This document shows positions 11,870-22,637 of a DNA stretch of 64,000 nucleotides, one piece after another (position 1 is the first letter of the stretch; each line of letters opens with the position of its first letter). The notes below the pieces were generated by a model. The model did not search any database, was not told the DNA's origin, and worked only from the letters and a program-made list of their open reading frames with translations. Made by a program: the position numbers and the translations under genes. The DNA comes from Rhizophagus clarus (Eukaryota > Glomeromycota > Glomeromycetes > Glomerales > Glomeraceae). Location of the stretch: the NCBI GenBank assembly GCA_015698045.1, contig BLAL01000278.1, positions 1,550,001 through 1,614,000 of the forward strand. Direction: 5' to 3'.

Positions 11870-13436
11870 GGCGTCAATCGACCAATGCAATATCTTTGTA
11901 ATCATGTGACTTTCAACATGACGTTCATAGTTACGCACTCGTTGAGATATTTATTATTTTTATTCCGCATATATGTATGTATATTTTATATACAGTACTA
12001 ATACATGTTAATAAAACGTAATTACCTTTTCCTTTACTTTTTGGTGTCATAAATACTGTAGGTTGCATTAAATAATAATGCAAGAAATAATAACTTTTTC
12101 GATACCCAATGAAACCACAAAAAGACATAAGAATGAAGTGAGATTGTAAAATTTTTATGTAGTAGACATTGTATTAAGAGGATTACTAATCAATTGTGAA
12201 TGAATAGGGATAAATAAGAGAATACGTTCCATGTGTAGAAAAATTGGAATCCGAAGGTAACGGAATCGTACATAGAGATTAACACTTCATTATACTGTAA
12301 GTTCCGTAATGATTTTACAATGTTTCTTTTTCAACGTAATTTGGTTGATATGATATCAAAATACCGGAAAATGATCACGAACGTATCATAATCAAATAAT
12401 ATGATCTTCATGCGGGTCACTGAAAATAACAAAATACGTAACACGACATAATGAAATAATATTAGTGGATGAATTGATTATTTGAAAAGAATAATACATT
12501 TACGTAATTAACTCCATTGACCCCTACAATAAATCTTCCCTTTTTACGTTATTAGTGAAAAAGTAACTATTACGTATAAACATTATATTGATTAAGAGCT
12601 TTTTTTCTGGTTCGCGTTCTGAATATACTTTGATAAGTAGAACACCAAATAGAGCCATTGTCGTTTACATTTTAAAGCAATAAGCTTTAGACACTTGTTT
12701 TCATTCCCAAAAATAACAATAACTTAAAATACCAATATACATGCTATGTATCACACTGGTAACAAATGAGAAGTCAAGTAATACAGACAAATCTTTATTA
12801 TTATCAGCATCCAGTGAAAACGATAATCAGCCGTATAAAGGAATATACTAGTGACTGTCATGATATACAGTATAATCGATATGCAAGCTTGAACACAAAC
12901 TAAAGATTACCCAAGAAATTATAACGAGGAAGTGTACATTCATAATTTCCTTTTTTGGGTTTCGCCCGAAACACGGGACTACCCCTCAATACAATGCAGG
13001 GAGATGTTTTTTGAGTTTCGCAGAATCCATAGTGACCATTTTAGCGTAATACTGGATAACATTATTTTACCAGAATGGCTATTTACAATGACGAAAATTG
13101 GTATTGTGTCATATCACTCTTTCTTATTAAAGTTAATTCACAACAATTAGTGGCACAACTTGTTGCAAATAAGTGTAACTTAATCACGTATAGTATTGTT
13201 TTTATGTATGCACAGTCTATAACACGCAAATCCATAGAACATACAGTACATGTATTAGTGGAATACAACATAAAATAAATAACAATAAATAACAATTTAA
13301 ATAATAATAAGCAATAGTATTTCAAAAAAACAGTATAATAAACAAGTATATTTTTATTTATTAAATCAAAAACAATTTCACCATCAGATACCATTTCAAT
13401 ATCTAATATTAAAAGGAAAGACAAGCGAATAATAGT

Positions 13437-13450
13437 ACGCGTTTACGCGT
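13437..13450. promoter_or_regulatory. Double ACGCGT (MCB-like) motif upstream of gene 1
   Basis: ACGCGTTTACGCGT, about 0.9 kb before the start codon. ACGCGT is the MluI cell-cycle box in ascomycete yeasts; that role here is only an analogy. It is shared with unit 2 and degraded in units 3 and 4. Confidence 0.3.
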
Positions 13451-14161
13451 TTGCATTTCTTTTAATTATACATCATTCATATAAATATCTTGTAAATAAA
13501 GAAAAAATAATCAATTTTAGAAATATAATTTCATGTTGTGAACGAGAATTTAAATAAAATTGATAATAAAGTTCACAAAATAACTAAATGCGTCATTAAC
13601 AACTACGCCTCAATTTACACAATCATTGTTGATCAATACCATATTGCATAAAACCATACAAACTATACTATGACCATATGTGATCACTATATATCCAAAA
13701 TAAGACTGTGACGGTATCACGTAATCAGTGATTGCGGTTAAACTACGTTTCCATTTTACGTAAAGAAGAAGAGTTACAACTCGACCTCATACAACAGCAT
13801 TATAGCATTATCACGTATATTTAACACTTTCAATGGAATTAGAAAGTTTTGAAAAAAGAGTAATTCATTTTAAAATCACGTTTTAGGTTCATTTAAATAG
13901 ACATTTGTTTTGTTTTAACAAAATAAATGTTCAGATTAATATCTAATTTAAATTTCATCAAATCATAATCGTTGTCTAAACACTTGGTTTTACTTAACTC
14001 TTTTGATAACTACGAGGTCAGGTTAAAGTAAGAATTTCTGCTTGAAAAAAAAATCTTCAAACAATTGATAAATATTTTGGATTTTATTGTTTGTCCGAAA
14101 ATTTTTTCCATTGAATTAGATTAAAATTGACCGTAGCAAGAAATCATTATTAAATTTGCCT

Positions 14162-14294
14162 ATTTTGGTTACGTGGCGTTTATTATCGTTTGTTTCATTA
14201 TTTCATTCAGTTCGCTCATTTTGGTTTTTTGGCGTTTGTTTTCGTTTGTTTCATTGATCGTCCGTTCATCCATTGTCGGATAATGTATATAATT
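14162..14294 (+). promoter_or_regulatory. Promoter of GTPase gene 1: duplicated module plus TATA
   Basis: Two related 38-bp modules (14162-14199 and 14218-14255) share ATTTTGGTT..GGCGTTT..CGTTTGTTTCATT. A TATA-like GTATATAATT follows at 14285-14294, 74 bp before the start codon. The order and spacing are the same in all four paralogues although the surrounding sequence has diverged. Confidence 0.6.
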
Positions 14295-14367
14295 AGCCGT
14301 GATTCAAATAAAATTTTCTCAATTATTCATTTATCTTGAAGGAGAATTGTGAATATTGAATAAAAAT

Positions 14368-15954
14368 ATGGCAACGACAAGTCCTGAAATTCCAGATGTC
14401 AAAGAATTGAAAGAAATTTCAAATGATGAAATCATTAAAGAACTTAAAAAAAAAGGAATCTCGGCGAAAAACCTAAACGTTATTCATGTCATTAAGCCAT
14501 TCAGTGAAAAGTATGCGGAGAGTTCCGAGTCATCGATAGTGATAAGCGAAGAAGGAGCACTATGTTTTAAAAGTTACGTTATTTGGTTAATAACTTACGA
14601 GTCCACTTCAGAAGGAATAATAAACATAACCACGAAGAAATATTTCGAAGATAAAAAAATTTATTCTAAAGAAGTAGCTTTGAGAAAAGCTATTGATGTT
14701 AAATTTGAATTGGAGAACGAAGTTGAGAAGGATTATTTTTTAAATGAAGGCTCGGGAAAACCTAAAGAGACTAAACCGGATAAAAATGAGACAGCTGATC
14801 CTTCGGAGAATGATAATGATACTAAAGATAAAGAGACCGAGAATGAGGATGATTTTAAAAATATATTACTAGTTGGTCGCACAGGTGATGGAAAATCCGC
14901 AATAGCTAACGTTTTAGTTAATAGTCTTGGTGAGGATGGAATACCTTACTTTGAAGAAAGTGCCTGTGGAATTAGTAAGACCAAGAAAGCTAAGATGGTA
15001 GAATTTGACCACGAAGGAAAGAAATACAGAATAATTGATACTATAGGTATTGGTGACACAAAGTTATCTTTTGGAAAAGTATTAGAGAAGATAATAGAAG
15101 CTATTCATAACGTTAATTATAGACTTAATCATATTTTTTTTGTCACCAGAGGTAGAATGACTAGAGAAGAGTTAGATACGTTTAATCTATTGAAGTCAGT
15201 AATTTTTTGTGATAAAGATAATAATGGGGAATTTCTTTTCGAAAAATATACCACGCTTGTAAGAAACGGATTTGGTGAATTTGAAGATCCAAATGAACGT
15301 AAGAGGGATGTTGATTTGATGATGAAAGAAAGCGAAGAAATAAATGATCTGATTAGATCATGTAGAGGAGGGCCTATTATTCACGTAGATAATCCACCAG
15401 TATATATCGAGTTAGATTATGAGCTTGTTGAAGCAAAGAAAAAACGTGACGATAAGAAAGTGAAAGAATTAAATGAAAAATTAGACGAATTAAAAAAAGA
15501 AAGGGAAATAAGTCTAAAAAAACGAAATCGATCGAGAGAAATTTTATTAAAAGGCCTTGAGAACCACCAAAATGATTATTATGAAGCAAAAAATATACGA
15601 GAGTTGGGTGAAAAAATTATGCCTTTGATGAAAAGGATACAAGTGTTAAAAACTTTGGAAAAAAAAAAAAGTAATAATGATGGTAAAGATAAGTCAACGA
15701 GAGAGTTAAAGAAAATGGAAAAAGATTTAAAGGAAGATGTACTTAAAGAGATAAAAAATTATGCTGGTGAAAGAGAGAAAGTTACGGTAATTGATGAAAA
15801 TACGAATGATCAGTTAACTAAGACTGCTGAAACTACATTAATATCTATTGGTGAAATATTGGTGAATGCCCTTGTTCCTGGATTTGGTAGTGAACTGTCT
15901 CATGTACTTATCGGATTAGTAAAACCCAAAAATGATCAAGAAACAAGCGCTTAA
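14368..15954 (+). CDS. AIG1-type GTPase, paralogue 1
   Basis: A 528-residue intronless protein. I start at ATG 14368, the position conserved in all four copies; the open frame runs only four codons further back, to a TTG. Residues about 55-120 form a conserved N-terminal domain of unknown function (SIVISEEGALCFKSY through the KKYFEDKKIYSKE segment). A charged linker follows. The G domain has P-loop GRTGDGKS (170-177), a Thr-rich switch I region and the G3 motif DTIG (224-227). HIFFVTRGRMTREE is the segment typical of AIG1/GIMAP proteins. A canonical G4 (T/N)KxD is not visible. The C-terminal third is a Lys/Glu-rich coiled coil, and the last 40 residues hold a hydrophobic helix (ISIGEILVNALVPGFGSEL) that could touch a membrane. 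Compared with its paralogues it lacks DKKH before SIVIS and about eight residues in the coiled coil. The family binds GTP and often oligomerises at membranes; the fungal role is unknown. Confidence 0.9.
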   Translation: MATTSPEIPDVKELKEISNDEIIKELKKKGISAKNLNVIHVIKPFSEKYAESSESSIVISEEGALCFKSYVIWLITYESTSEGIINITTKKYFEDKKIYSKEVALRKAIDVKFELENEVEKDYFLNEGSGKPKETKPDKNETADPSENDNDTKDKETENEDDFKNILLVGRTGDGKSAIANVLVNSLGEDGIPYFEESACGISKTKKAKMVEFDHEGKKYRIIDTIGIGDTKLSFGKVLEKIIEAIHNVNYRLNHIFFVTRGRMTREELDTFNLLKSVIFCDKDNNGEFLFEKYTTLVRNGFGEFEDPNERKRDVDLMMKESEEINDLIRSCRGGPIIHVDNPPVYIELDYELVEAKKKRDDKKVKELNEKLDELKKEREISLKKRNRSREILLKGLENHQNDYYEAKNIRELGEKIMPLMKRIQVLKTLEKKKSNNDGKDKSTRELKKMEKDLKEDVLKEIKNYAGEREKVTVIDENTNDQLTKTAETTLISIGEILVNALVPGFGSELSHVLIGLVKPKNDQETSA

Positions 15955-16560
15955 TGAGAAGTATTTATTAGATATTTTCAGAGCAATTCTTTTATTTATT
16001 TTTTAGACACCGTTTCAAGATTTTTAACAAAAATGGAACTATCTCTGGAAGTTTCCATATATTAATGAACTTGCAATTTATTATCATTCTTTTCCTTTAT
16101 TTTTATATTATTTTTGTTTTGGCGGTTTTTCTATTTTTTATCTTCATACATTTGATATATAGCAGTCAAATAAACGAACGGTATGTCAAAACTATCAATT
16201 TTATTGTGGAAAATCGCTGTTTTTTTGCATCAATTTTTTCTTGCGTCTTTTATCTTAAATTTTTCGGTTGTTACAATAATTTTTTTGTAACATAAAAGAC
16301 AAGCTTTTTCACAGAGCACGTGCAAGTGAGCACGAGACGTTTGTTATACTTTCTAAAAAATTCCACTCAATAAAAAATATTTATTTCTCAACTTCGAACA
16401 TTTTTCGGCCACACATTTCGATCTAATCATATACCACCGTATCTTTATTGGACGTTACATAAAATAAATAGTGCACAAAACAGTATATAAATATTATCAA
16501 TTGACATATGCCGTATTCAATATTCCGTAATAAAAGCCTAGCTTTAAAAAACGTCCATGT
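15955..16560 (+). other. Conserved 3' region of GTPase gene 1
   Basis: A non-coding 3' region conserved in all four units. It includes TTTTCAGAGCAATTCTTTTA, a T-rich stretch and AAATAAAC at about 16168, a plausible poly(A) signal. Short open frames here are not conserved between paralogues. Relative to units 2-4, about 12 bp are deleted just before TTTTCAGAG. Confidence 0.5.
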
Positions 16561-17750
16561 ATCGATCACAATTGACAATGCAATATCTTTGTAATCATGT
16601 TTTCAACATGACTTTAATAGTTACACACTCGTCGATATGTTTATTATTTTATATATGTGTATATTTTATTTACAGTACATGTACTAGTACATGCTAATAA
16701 AACGTAATTACTTTTTCCTTTACTTTTTTGTGTTATAAATAGGTCGCATTAAATGATGCAAGAAACAATAGCTTTTTCGATACCCAATGTAACCACAAAA
16801 AAGACATAAGAATGAAGTAAGATTGTAAAACTTCTATGTAATAGATATTGTATTAAGAGGATTAGTAATCAATTGCGGATGAATTGGATAAATAAGTGAA
16901 TTCGTTCCATATGCAGAAAAATTTGGATCTGAAGGTAACGATCGTACATAGAGATTAATACTTCATATACTATAAGTTCCTTTAAACGCTCCCACTACCA
17001 TTACATAGTACATATACAATAACGTAAAAAAAATTACTTACAATGTCGTTTCACTGCATTGGATATATCCGTGGGTTTCATTTTTTTCTATACATCACTG
17101 TCGAAATGACACTTAATTCGGAATTAATAGGTTAAGTGTAAAAAAAAAATCGATTCCATCTCTTCGGGAAGTGTGCAGCACTCAGAAAATTATAACAGAC
17201 AATTGCTTCCAAATCATCTGTCTGCTCCCATATTAATTAACTTATGAGATTCATAAAATTGTACACAACGAAAATTAATTCCCGAAGTAAGAAGTTAATG
17301 AATTAATTATTCTCCATCGTTGATATAATAAAAATAACCAGTTTTGAATATTTAAAGTATGTGTTCACCATTTCTTTTTCAACGAAATTTGGTTGATATG
17401 ATATCAAAAACCGGAAAATGATCACGAACATATCATAATTAAATAATATGATCTTCGTACGGGTCACTGAAAATAACAAAATACGTAACACGACGTGAAA
17501 TAATATTAGTGGATGAAGAAAAAAACAATACATTTACGTAAATAACTCCATTAATCTCTAAAATAAATCTTCCCTTTATACGTAGTAGTTACTTTTTCAC
17601 TAATAACGTAATAACATTATATTGATTAAGAGCTTTTTTTTCTGGTTCGTGTTCTGAGTATACTTTGATAAGTAGAACACCTAATAGGGCCATTGTCGTT
17701 TACATTACAAAGTAATAAGTTTTAGACACTTCGTTTTATTCCCAAAAATA

Positions 17751-17960
17751 GGGGACGTCTAAAGCGGAGCAGATTTGACCGGAATTACGGCATTAAGAAA
17801 TTACGTATGTGACAAATAATTGGTGTGACAAACAAGTTTTTACTAACCGAAAAATTCTGTCCCCAGAATAATTAATAAAAATGAGAAAGTAAAGGGTGTG
17901 ACACCGGGTGACAAATATTTTACTATGATCACGTGATTCTGCTCCGCTTTAGACGTCCCC
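17751..17960. mobile_element. 210-bp MITE with perfect 23-bp ends and 8-bp TSD
   Basis: The left end starts GGGGACGTCTAAAGCGGAGC (perfect inverted repeat 17751-17773 against 17938-17960). It is flanked by exact 8-bp duplications CAAAAATA (17743-17750 and 17961-17968). The paralogous empty site in unit 1 has a single CAAAAATA at 12708-12715. An 8-bp duplication suggests a hAT-type transposase in trans. It has no coding capacity. Confidence 0.92.
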
Positions 17961-18651
17961 CAAAAATAACAAGAACTTGAAATACTAATATACATGCTTG
18001 AGGGATTCCCATACATCACATTGGTAACAATTGTTATTATTAGCATCTAGTGATAACGATAATCAGCCGTAAAAAGGAATATACTAATAACTGTCATGAT
18101 ATACAGTATAATCGATATGCAAACTTGAACACAAACTAAAGACTACCCAAGAAATTATACCGATGAAGTGTACATTCATAATTTCCTTTTTTGGGTTTCT
18201 CCCGAAACACCCCTAAATACAATGATTTTTGAGTTTCACAGAATTCGCAGTGATCATTTTAGCGTAACATTATTTTACCAGAATGGCTATTTACAATGAC
18301 AAAATTGGTATTGTGTCATATTACTAAAGCGAATCAATTAGGCAATATTATTTCACAACATTTCTTGTTGCGCTAAAATTTTCACGTATAGTATTGTTAA
18401 TATGTATGCACAGTATGGTTTTTAATCTATAGTACGCAAATCCATACAGACAAAAAAAACCATACATGTATTAGTGAATTCTGCATACAAATACATACAA
18501 ATAAATAACAATACATAACAATTTAAATAATAATAAGCAATAGTATTTCAAAAAAAACAGTATAATAAACAATTATATTTTTATTTATTAAATCAAAAAC
18601 AACTTCACCATCAGATACCATTTCAATATCTAATATCAAGCGAATAATAGT

Positions 18652-18665
18652 ACGCGTTTACGCGT
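18652..18665. promoter_or_regulatory. Double ACGCGT (MCB-like) motif upstream of gene 2
   Basis: The same 14-bp motif, ACGCGTTTACGCGT, as at 13437, about 0.85 kb upstream of gene 2. The equivalent places in units 3 (about 31853) and 4 (about 51492) read AAGCGTTTACG and have lost both sites. Confidence 0.3.
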
Positions 18666-19307
18666 TTACATTTCTTTTAATTATACATCATTCATATAAA
18701 TATCTTTTAAATAAAGAAAAAATAATTAATTTTAGAAATATAATTACATGTTGTGAACGAGAATTTAAATAAATTGATAATCAAGTTCACAAAAATAATT
18801 TAATTCTACTAAATTAGTCAAACAACTAAGCCTCAATACCATATTGCATAAAATCATATACTATGAACATACGCGATCACTATATACTCAAAATAAGACT
18901 GTGACAGTACCACGTAGTTAGAGACTGGTTATACGTTTCCCTTTATGGAGTTTTACGTAAAGAAGAAGAGTTACAACTCGACCTCATACAAAAATAAAAT
19001 GACTTAAGTTAAAAACAATAACAGCATTATAGCATTATCACGTACATTTAACACTTTCAATGGAATTAGAAAGTTTTGAAAATAGAGTAATTCATTTAAA
19101 GATCACGTTTTTGATTGATTAAATAGACGTTTGTTTTGGTTTGACGAAAGAAATGTTCTTAGATTATCTAATTTAAATTTCATCAAATCATAAACGTTGT
19201 CTAAACACTTAGTTTTACTTAACTCTTTCGATAATTACAGGGTCAGGAAGGTCAAAGTAAGAATTTCGATTAAAATTGACCGCAGCAAGAAATCATTAAA
19301 TTCGCCT

Positions 19308-19425
19308 ATTTTGGTTACTTGGCGTTTGTTTCATTATTTAGTTCGCTTATTTTGGTTTTTTGGCGTTTGTTCTCGTTTGCTTCATTGATCGTCCGTTCAT
19401 CCATTGTCGGATAATGTATATAATT
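19308..19425 (+). promoter_or_regulatory. Promoter of GTPase gene 2: duplicated module plus TATA
   Basis: The first module (about 19308-19335) is 10 bp shorter than in gene 1; the second is complete (about 19349-19386). TATA-like GTATATAATT lies at 19416-19425, 74 bp before the start codon. Confidence 0.6.
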
Positions 19426-19498
19426 AGCCGTGGTTCAAATAAATTTTTTTCAATTATTCATTTATCTTGAAGCAGAATTGTGAATATTGAATAAAAAT

Positions 19499-21163
19499 AT
19501 GGCAACGATAAGTCCTGAAATTCCAGATGTCAAAGAATTGAAAGAAATTTCAAATGATGAAATCATTAAAGAGCTTAAAAAAAAAGGAAGTTCAGCGAAA
19601 AACCTAAATGTTATTCATGTCACTAAGCCATTCAGTGAAAAGTATGCGGGGAGTTCCGAGTCATCTAGTGATAAAAAGCATTCGATAGTAATAAGCGAAG
19701 AAGGAGCACTATGCTTTAAAAGTTACGATGTTTGGTTAATAACTTACGAGTCCACTTCAGAAGGAATAATAAACATAACCACGAAGAAATATTTCGAAGA
19801 TAAAAAAATTTATTCTAAAGAAATAGCTTTAGCAAAAGCTATTGATATTAAATTTGAATTGAAGAACGGAGTTGAGACGGTTTATGTTTCAAATGAAGTC
19901 TCGGAAAAACCTAAAGGGACTAAACCGGATAAAAATGAGATAACTTATCTTTCGGTGAATTATAAAGATACTAAAGATAAAGAGACCGAGAATGAGGATG
20001 ATTTTAAAAATATATTATTAGTTGGTCGCACAGGTGATGGAAAATCCGCAATAGCTAACGTTTTAGTTGATAGTGTTGGTAAGGATGGAATGCCTTACTT
20101 TGAAGAAAGTGCCTGTGGAATTAGTAAGACCAAGAAAGCTAAGATGGTTCCATTTAATCACGAAGGAAAGAAATACAGAATAATTGATACCATAGGTATT
20201 GGGGACACAAAGTTATCTTTTGGAAAAGTATTAGAGGAGATAATAAAAGCTATTCATAACGTTAATTATAGACTTAATCATATTTTTTTTGTCACCAGAG
20301 GTAGAATGACTAGAGAAGAGTTAGATACGTTTAATCTGTTGAAGACAGTAATTTTTTGTGATAAAGATAAAGATAATGGGGAATTTCTTTTCGAAAGATA
20401 TACCACTCTTGTAAGAAGCGGATTTGGTGAATTTGAAGATCCAAATGAATGTCAGAGGGATATTGATTTGATGATGGGAGAAAGCGTAGAAATAAATGAG
20501 CTGATTACTATGTCATGTAGAGGAGGACCTCCTATTTACGTAGATAATCCACCAGTATATATCGAGTTAGACCATGAGCTTGCTGAAGCAAGGGAAATGC
20601 GTGACGATAAGAAAGTGGAAGAATTAGAAAAAAAATTAAACGGATTAAAAAAAGAAAGGGAAATAAGTTTTAAAAAACGAAAACATTCGAGAAAAATTTT
20701 ATTAAAAGGACTTGAAAAATCAGAAAAAGAGAAAGTAGAGAATCACCAAAATGATTATTATGAAGCAAAGAATATACGAGAGTTGGGTGAAAAAATTATC
20801 CCTTTGATGAAAAGGATAAAAATGTTAAAGGAAATTTTGGAAGAAAATAAAAAAAATAATGATGGTAATGATAAAACAACCAGAGAGTTAAAGAAATCTT
20901 ACAAGAAAATGGAAAAAGAATTAAAGAAACTTGTTCTTAAAGAGATAAAAAATTATGCTGATGAAAGAGAGAAAGTTACGGTTATTAAAACTGACGATGA
21001 TGAAGAAGATACGAATGATCAGTTTACTACGACTGTTGAAACTACATTAATATCTATTGGTGGAATATTGGTGAATGCCTTTGTTCCTGGATTAGGTAGT
21101 GAACTGTCTCAAATAGTTATCGGATTAATAAAACCCAAAAATGATCAAGAAACATGCGCTTAG
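19499..21163 (+). CDS. AIG1-type GTPase, paralogue 2
   Basis: A 554-residue intronless protein from the conserved ATG 19499, very similar to paralogue 1 throughout. It contains SSDKKHSIVIS at the start of the N-terminal domain. The P-loop is GRTGDGKS at residues 176-183, followed by DTIGIGDT and HIFFVTRGRMTREE. Where other GTPases carry a G4 Lys-x-Asp, this family reads TLVRSGFGEFED. The C-terminal coiled coil includes the KSEKEKVEN segment missing from paralogue 1, an acidic DDDEED insertion and a hydrophobic tail helix (ISIGGILVNAFVPGLGSEL). The linker between the N-terminal domain and the G domain differs from paralogue 1 mostly by substitutions. Base and codon use match the neighbouring copies. 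It is probably a functional GTP-binding protein of unknown role. Confidence 0.9.
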   Translation: MATISPEIPDVKELKEISNDEIIKELKKKGSSAKNLNVIHVTKPFSEKYAGSSESSSDKKHSIVISEEGALCFKSYDVWLITYESTSEGIINITTKKYFEDKKIYSKEIALAKAIDIKFELKNGVETVYVSNEVSEKPKGTKPDKNEITYLSVNYKDTKDKETENEDDFKNILLVGRTGDGKSAIANVLVDSVGKDGMPYFEESACGISKTKKAKMVPFNHEGKKYRIIDTIGIGDTKLSFGKVLEEIIKAIHNVNYRLNHIFFVTRGRMTREELDTFNLLKTVIFCDKDKDNGEFLFERYTTLVRSGFGEFEDPNECQRDIDLMMGESVEINELITMSCRGGPPIYVDNPPVYIELDHELAEAREMRDDKKVEELEKKLNGLKKEREISFKKRKHSRKILLKGLEKSEKEKVENHQNDYYEAKNIRELGEKIIPLMKRIKMLKEILEENKKNNDGNDKTTRELKKSYKKMEKELKKLVLKEIKNYADEREKVTVIKTDDDEEDTNDQFTTTVETTLISIGGILVNAFVPGLGSELSQIVIGLIKPKNDQETCA

Positions 21164-22249
21164 TGATAAGTATTTATTAAAGATACTCTAAACTAAAAAT
21201 TTTCAGAGTAATTCTTTTATTTATTTTTTAAACACCGTTTCAAGATTGTTGACAAAAATGGAACTATCTCTAGAAGTTTTTTATATATCAATGAACTTGC
21301 AATTTATTATTATTCTTTTCCTTATTTTTATATTCTTTTTGTTTTGGCGGTATTTCTATTTTTTATCCTCCTTATACTTTTGATATCCATGTATTACATA
21401 ACAGTTAAATAAACGAACGGTTTGTCAAAACTATCAATTTTATTGTATATACATGAAAGTTTTCACGTGGAAAATCGCTGTGCTGTGCGTTCTTTGCAAG
21501 TCATCAATTTTTTCTTGCGTCTCTTATCTTAAATTTTCGGTTGTTACAATAATTTTTTTTACTATAAAGGACAAGCTTTTTGTGCAAGTGAGCCCGAGAC
21601 GTTTGTTATACTTTCTAAAAAATTCCATTCAATAAAGAATATTTATTTCTCAACTTCGAATATTTTTCGACCACACATCTCGATCTAATCATATACTACC
21701 GTATATCAACGAGTATGAATGAAATTTTAAAGAAATTCTACCTTTTCTAAGTCCTCTGCCTAAGAAATAAAGTTCTAAATAAAAAAAAAATTAGTTGACA
21801 AGAGAAAAATGGTTAGAAACGAAAAAAGTAGTTAAAACAACAAAATAAAATAACAAATATTGCCTGTTTACTTGGTTAGAGTCGTTAGAATCTTTAGGAA
21901 TCGGTTTATAAGCTACAGCAAAAATAAAAAAACGAAACGATAAAAAATTATTAATGAAGATTATACGACGGTGGCATAGTATTACGCAGTTCAAATGGTA
22001 TCAATATGTTATGTATTGTTTATTTTTCGTTATTTTCATCTTTTTTCATAAAAGGAATGGCCGATCTATAATTAAAAATTTTGTTAGAAAGATTCGATGG
22101 CTGGACATCCTTTCATGTGATGATTGTACCTTCTTATCCAGTCATAACATCAGTAGGCACTTTTATTCAAACGTCTCTTTTGTGAACGTTATTCTAGGTT
22201 ATTGGACGTAGAACTTATTTATTGGGAAGAATCTATTGAACTACAAATC
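21164..22249 (+). other. 3' region of GTPase gene 2
   Basis: A conserved non-coding 3' block with AAATAAACGAACGG near 21410 as a candidate poly(A) signal, then a further 600 bp shared with units 3 and 4 (GGCTGGACATCCTTTCATGTG near 22100). The small open frames are out of register between units. Confidence 0.5.
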
Positions 22250-22430
22250 GGGTCTAGGTCTAAAAACCGACAAACAAAAGACCGACACCTCATAATCCCG
22301 ATCGACAAAATCACGAAATCACAAATCCCGACAAGTACAAAATATCGACAAGTTCAAAATACCGAAATACAGTATCTTGACAGGTCAAAATCTCGACAGG
22401 ACAGATACTCTAATATTTATTAAAAAATAA
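22250..22430. repeat. Degenerate CGACA-rich short repeat
   Basis: Starts exactly where homology to the other units ends. It consists of imperfect units of about 20 bp of the form CCGACAAGTACAAAATAT. It may be one arm of an inserted element; a matching partner arm is not seen. Confidence 0.4.
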
Positions 22431-22637
22431 AATTCCATTAATTTTATTCATATTTAAATTGATGGATATGTGGCTAAAAATAATTTGCGAAATTATATAT
22501 TAGGTGAACACAGAGACAAATATTAACGTAAATTATAAATTGCATAAAATACTTTATATTGTTATTTATTATATGTAATATATGAAAGAACTTTATATAT
22601 AATTATAAGAAAAACAGTTTGTAAATTTTAATTTTAC

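Larger units (their letters stand above)
11870..16560 (+). repeat. Segmental duplication unit 1 (GTPase gene 1)
   Basis: Alignable by eye over its length to 16561-21700. Shared blocks include GCAATATCTTTGTAATCATG (11889 and 16583), the stretch with two ACGCGT sites, the promoter, the gene and the 3' region. It keeps the empty site (12708-12715) of the MITE that is present in unit 2. Confidence 0.85.
16561..22249 (+). repeat. Segmental duplication unit 2 (GTPase gene 2)
   Basis: Begins immediately after the 3' end of unit 1 with the same upstream block (GACAATGCAATATCTTTG), so units 1 and 2 are directly head to tail. It differs from unit 1 by the MITE at 17751-17960, several indels and a long 3' extension (21660-22249) shared with units 3 and 4. 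Homology to the others stops at 22249, where an unrelated repeat begins. Confidence 0.85.

Noticed and set aside
15377-15589. Antisense open frame shared by the GTPase copies (also 33732-33974 and 53399-53635)
   Set aside because: A mirror of the conserved coding strand; its conservation follows from the GTPase gene.
16065-16295. Hydrophobic small protein after GTPase gene 1
   Set aside because: The same 3' DNA in units 2-4 has frameshifts and stops in this frame, so it is untranslated sequence.
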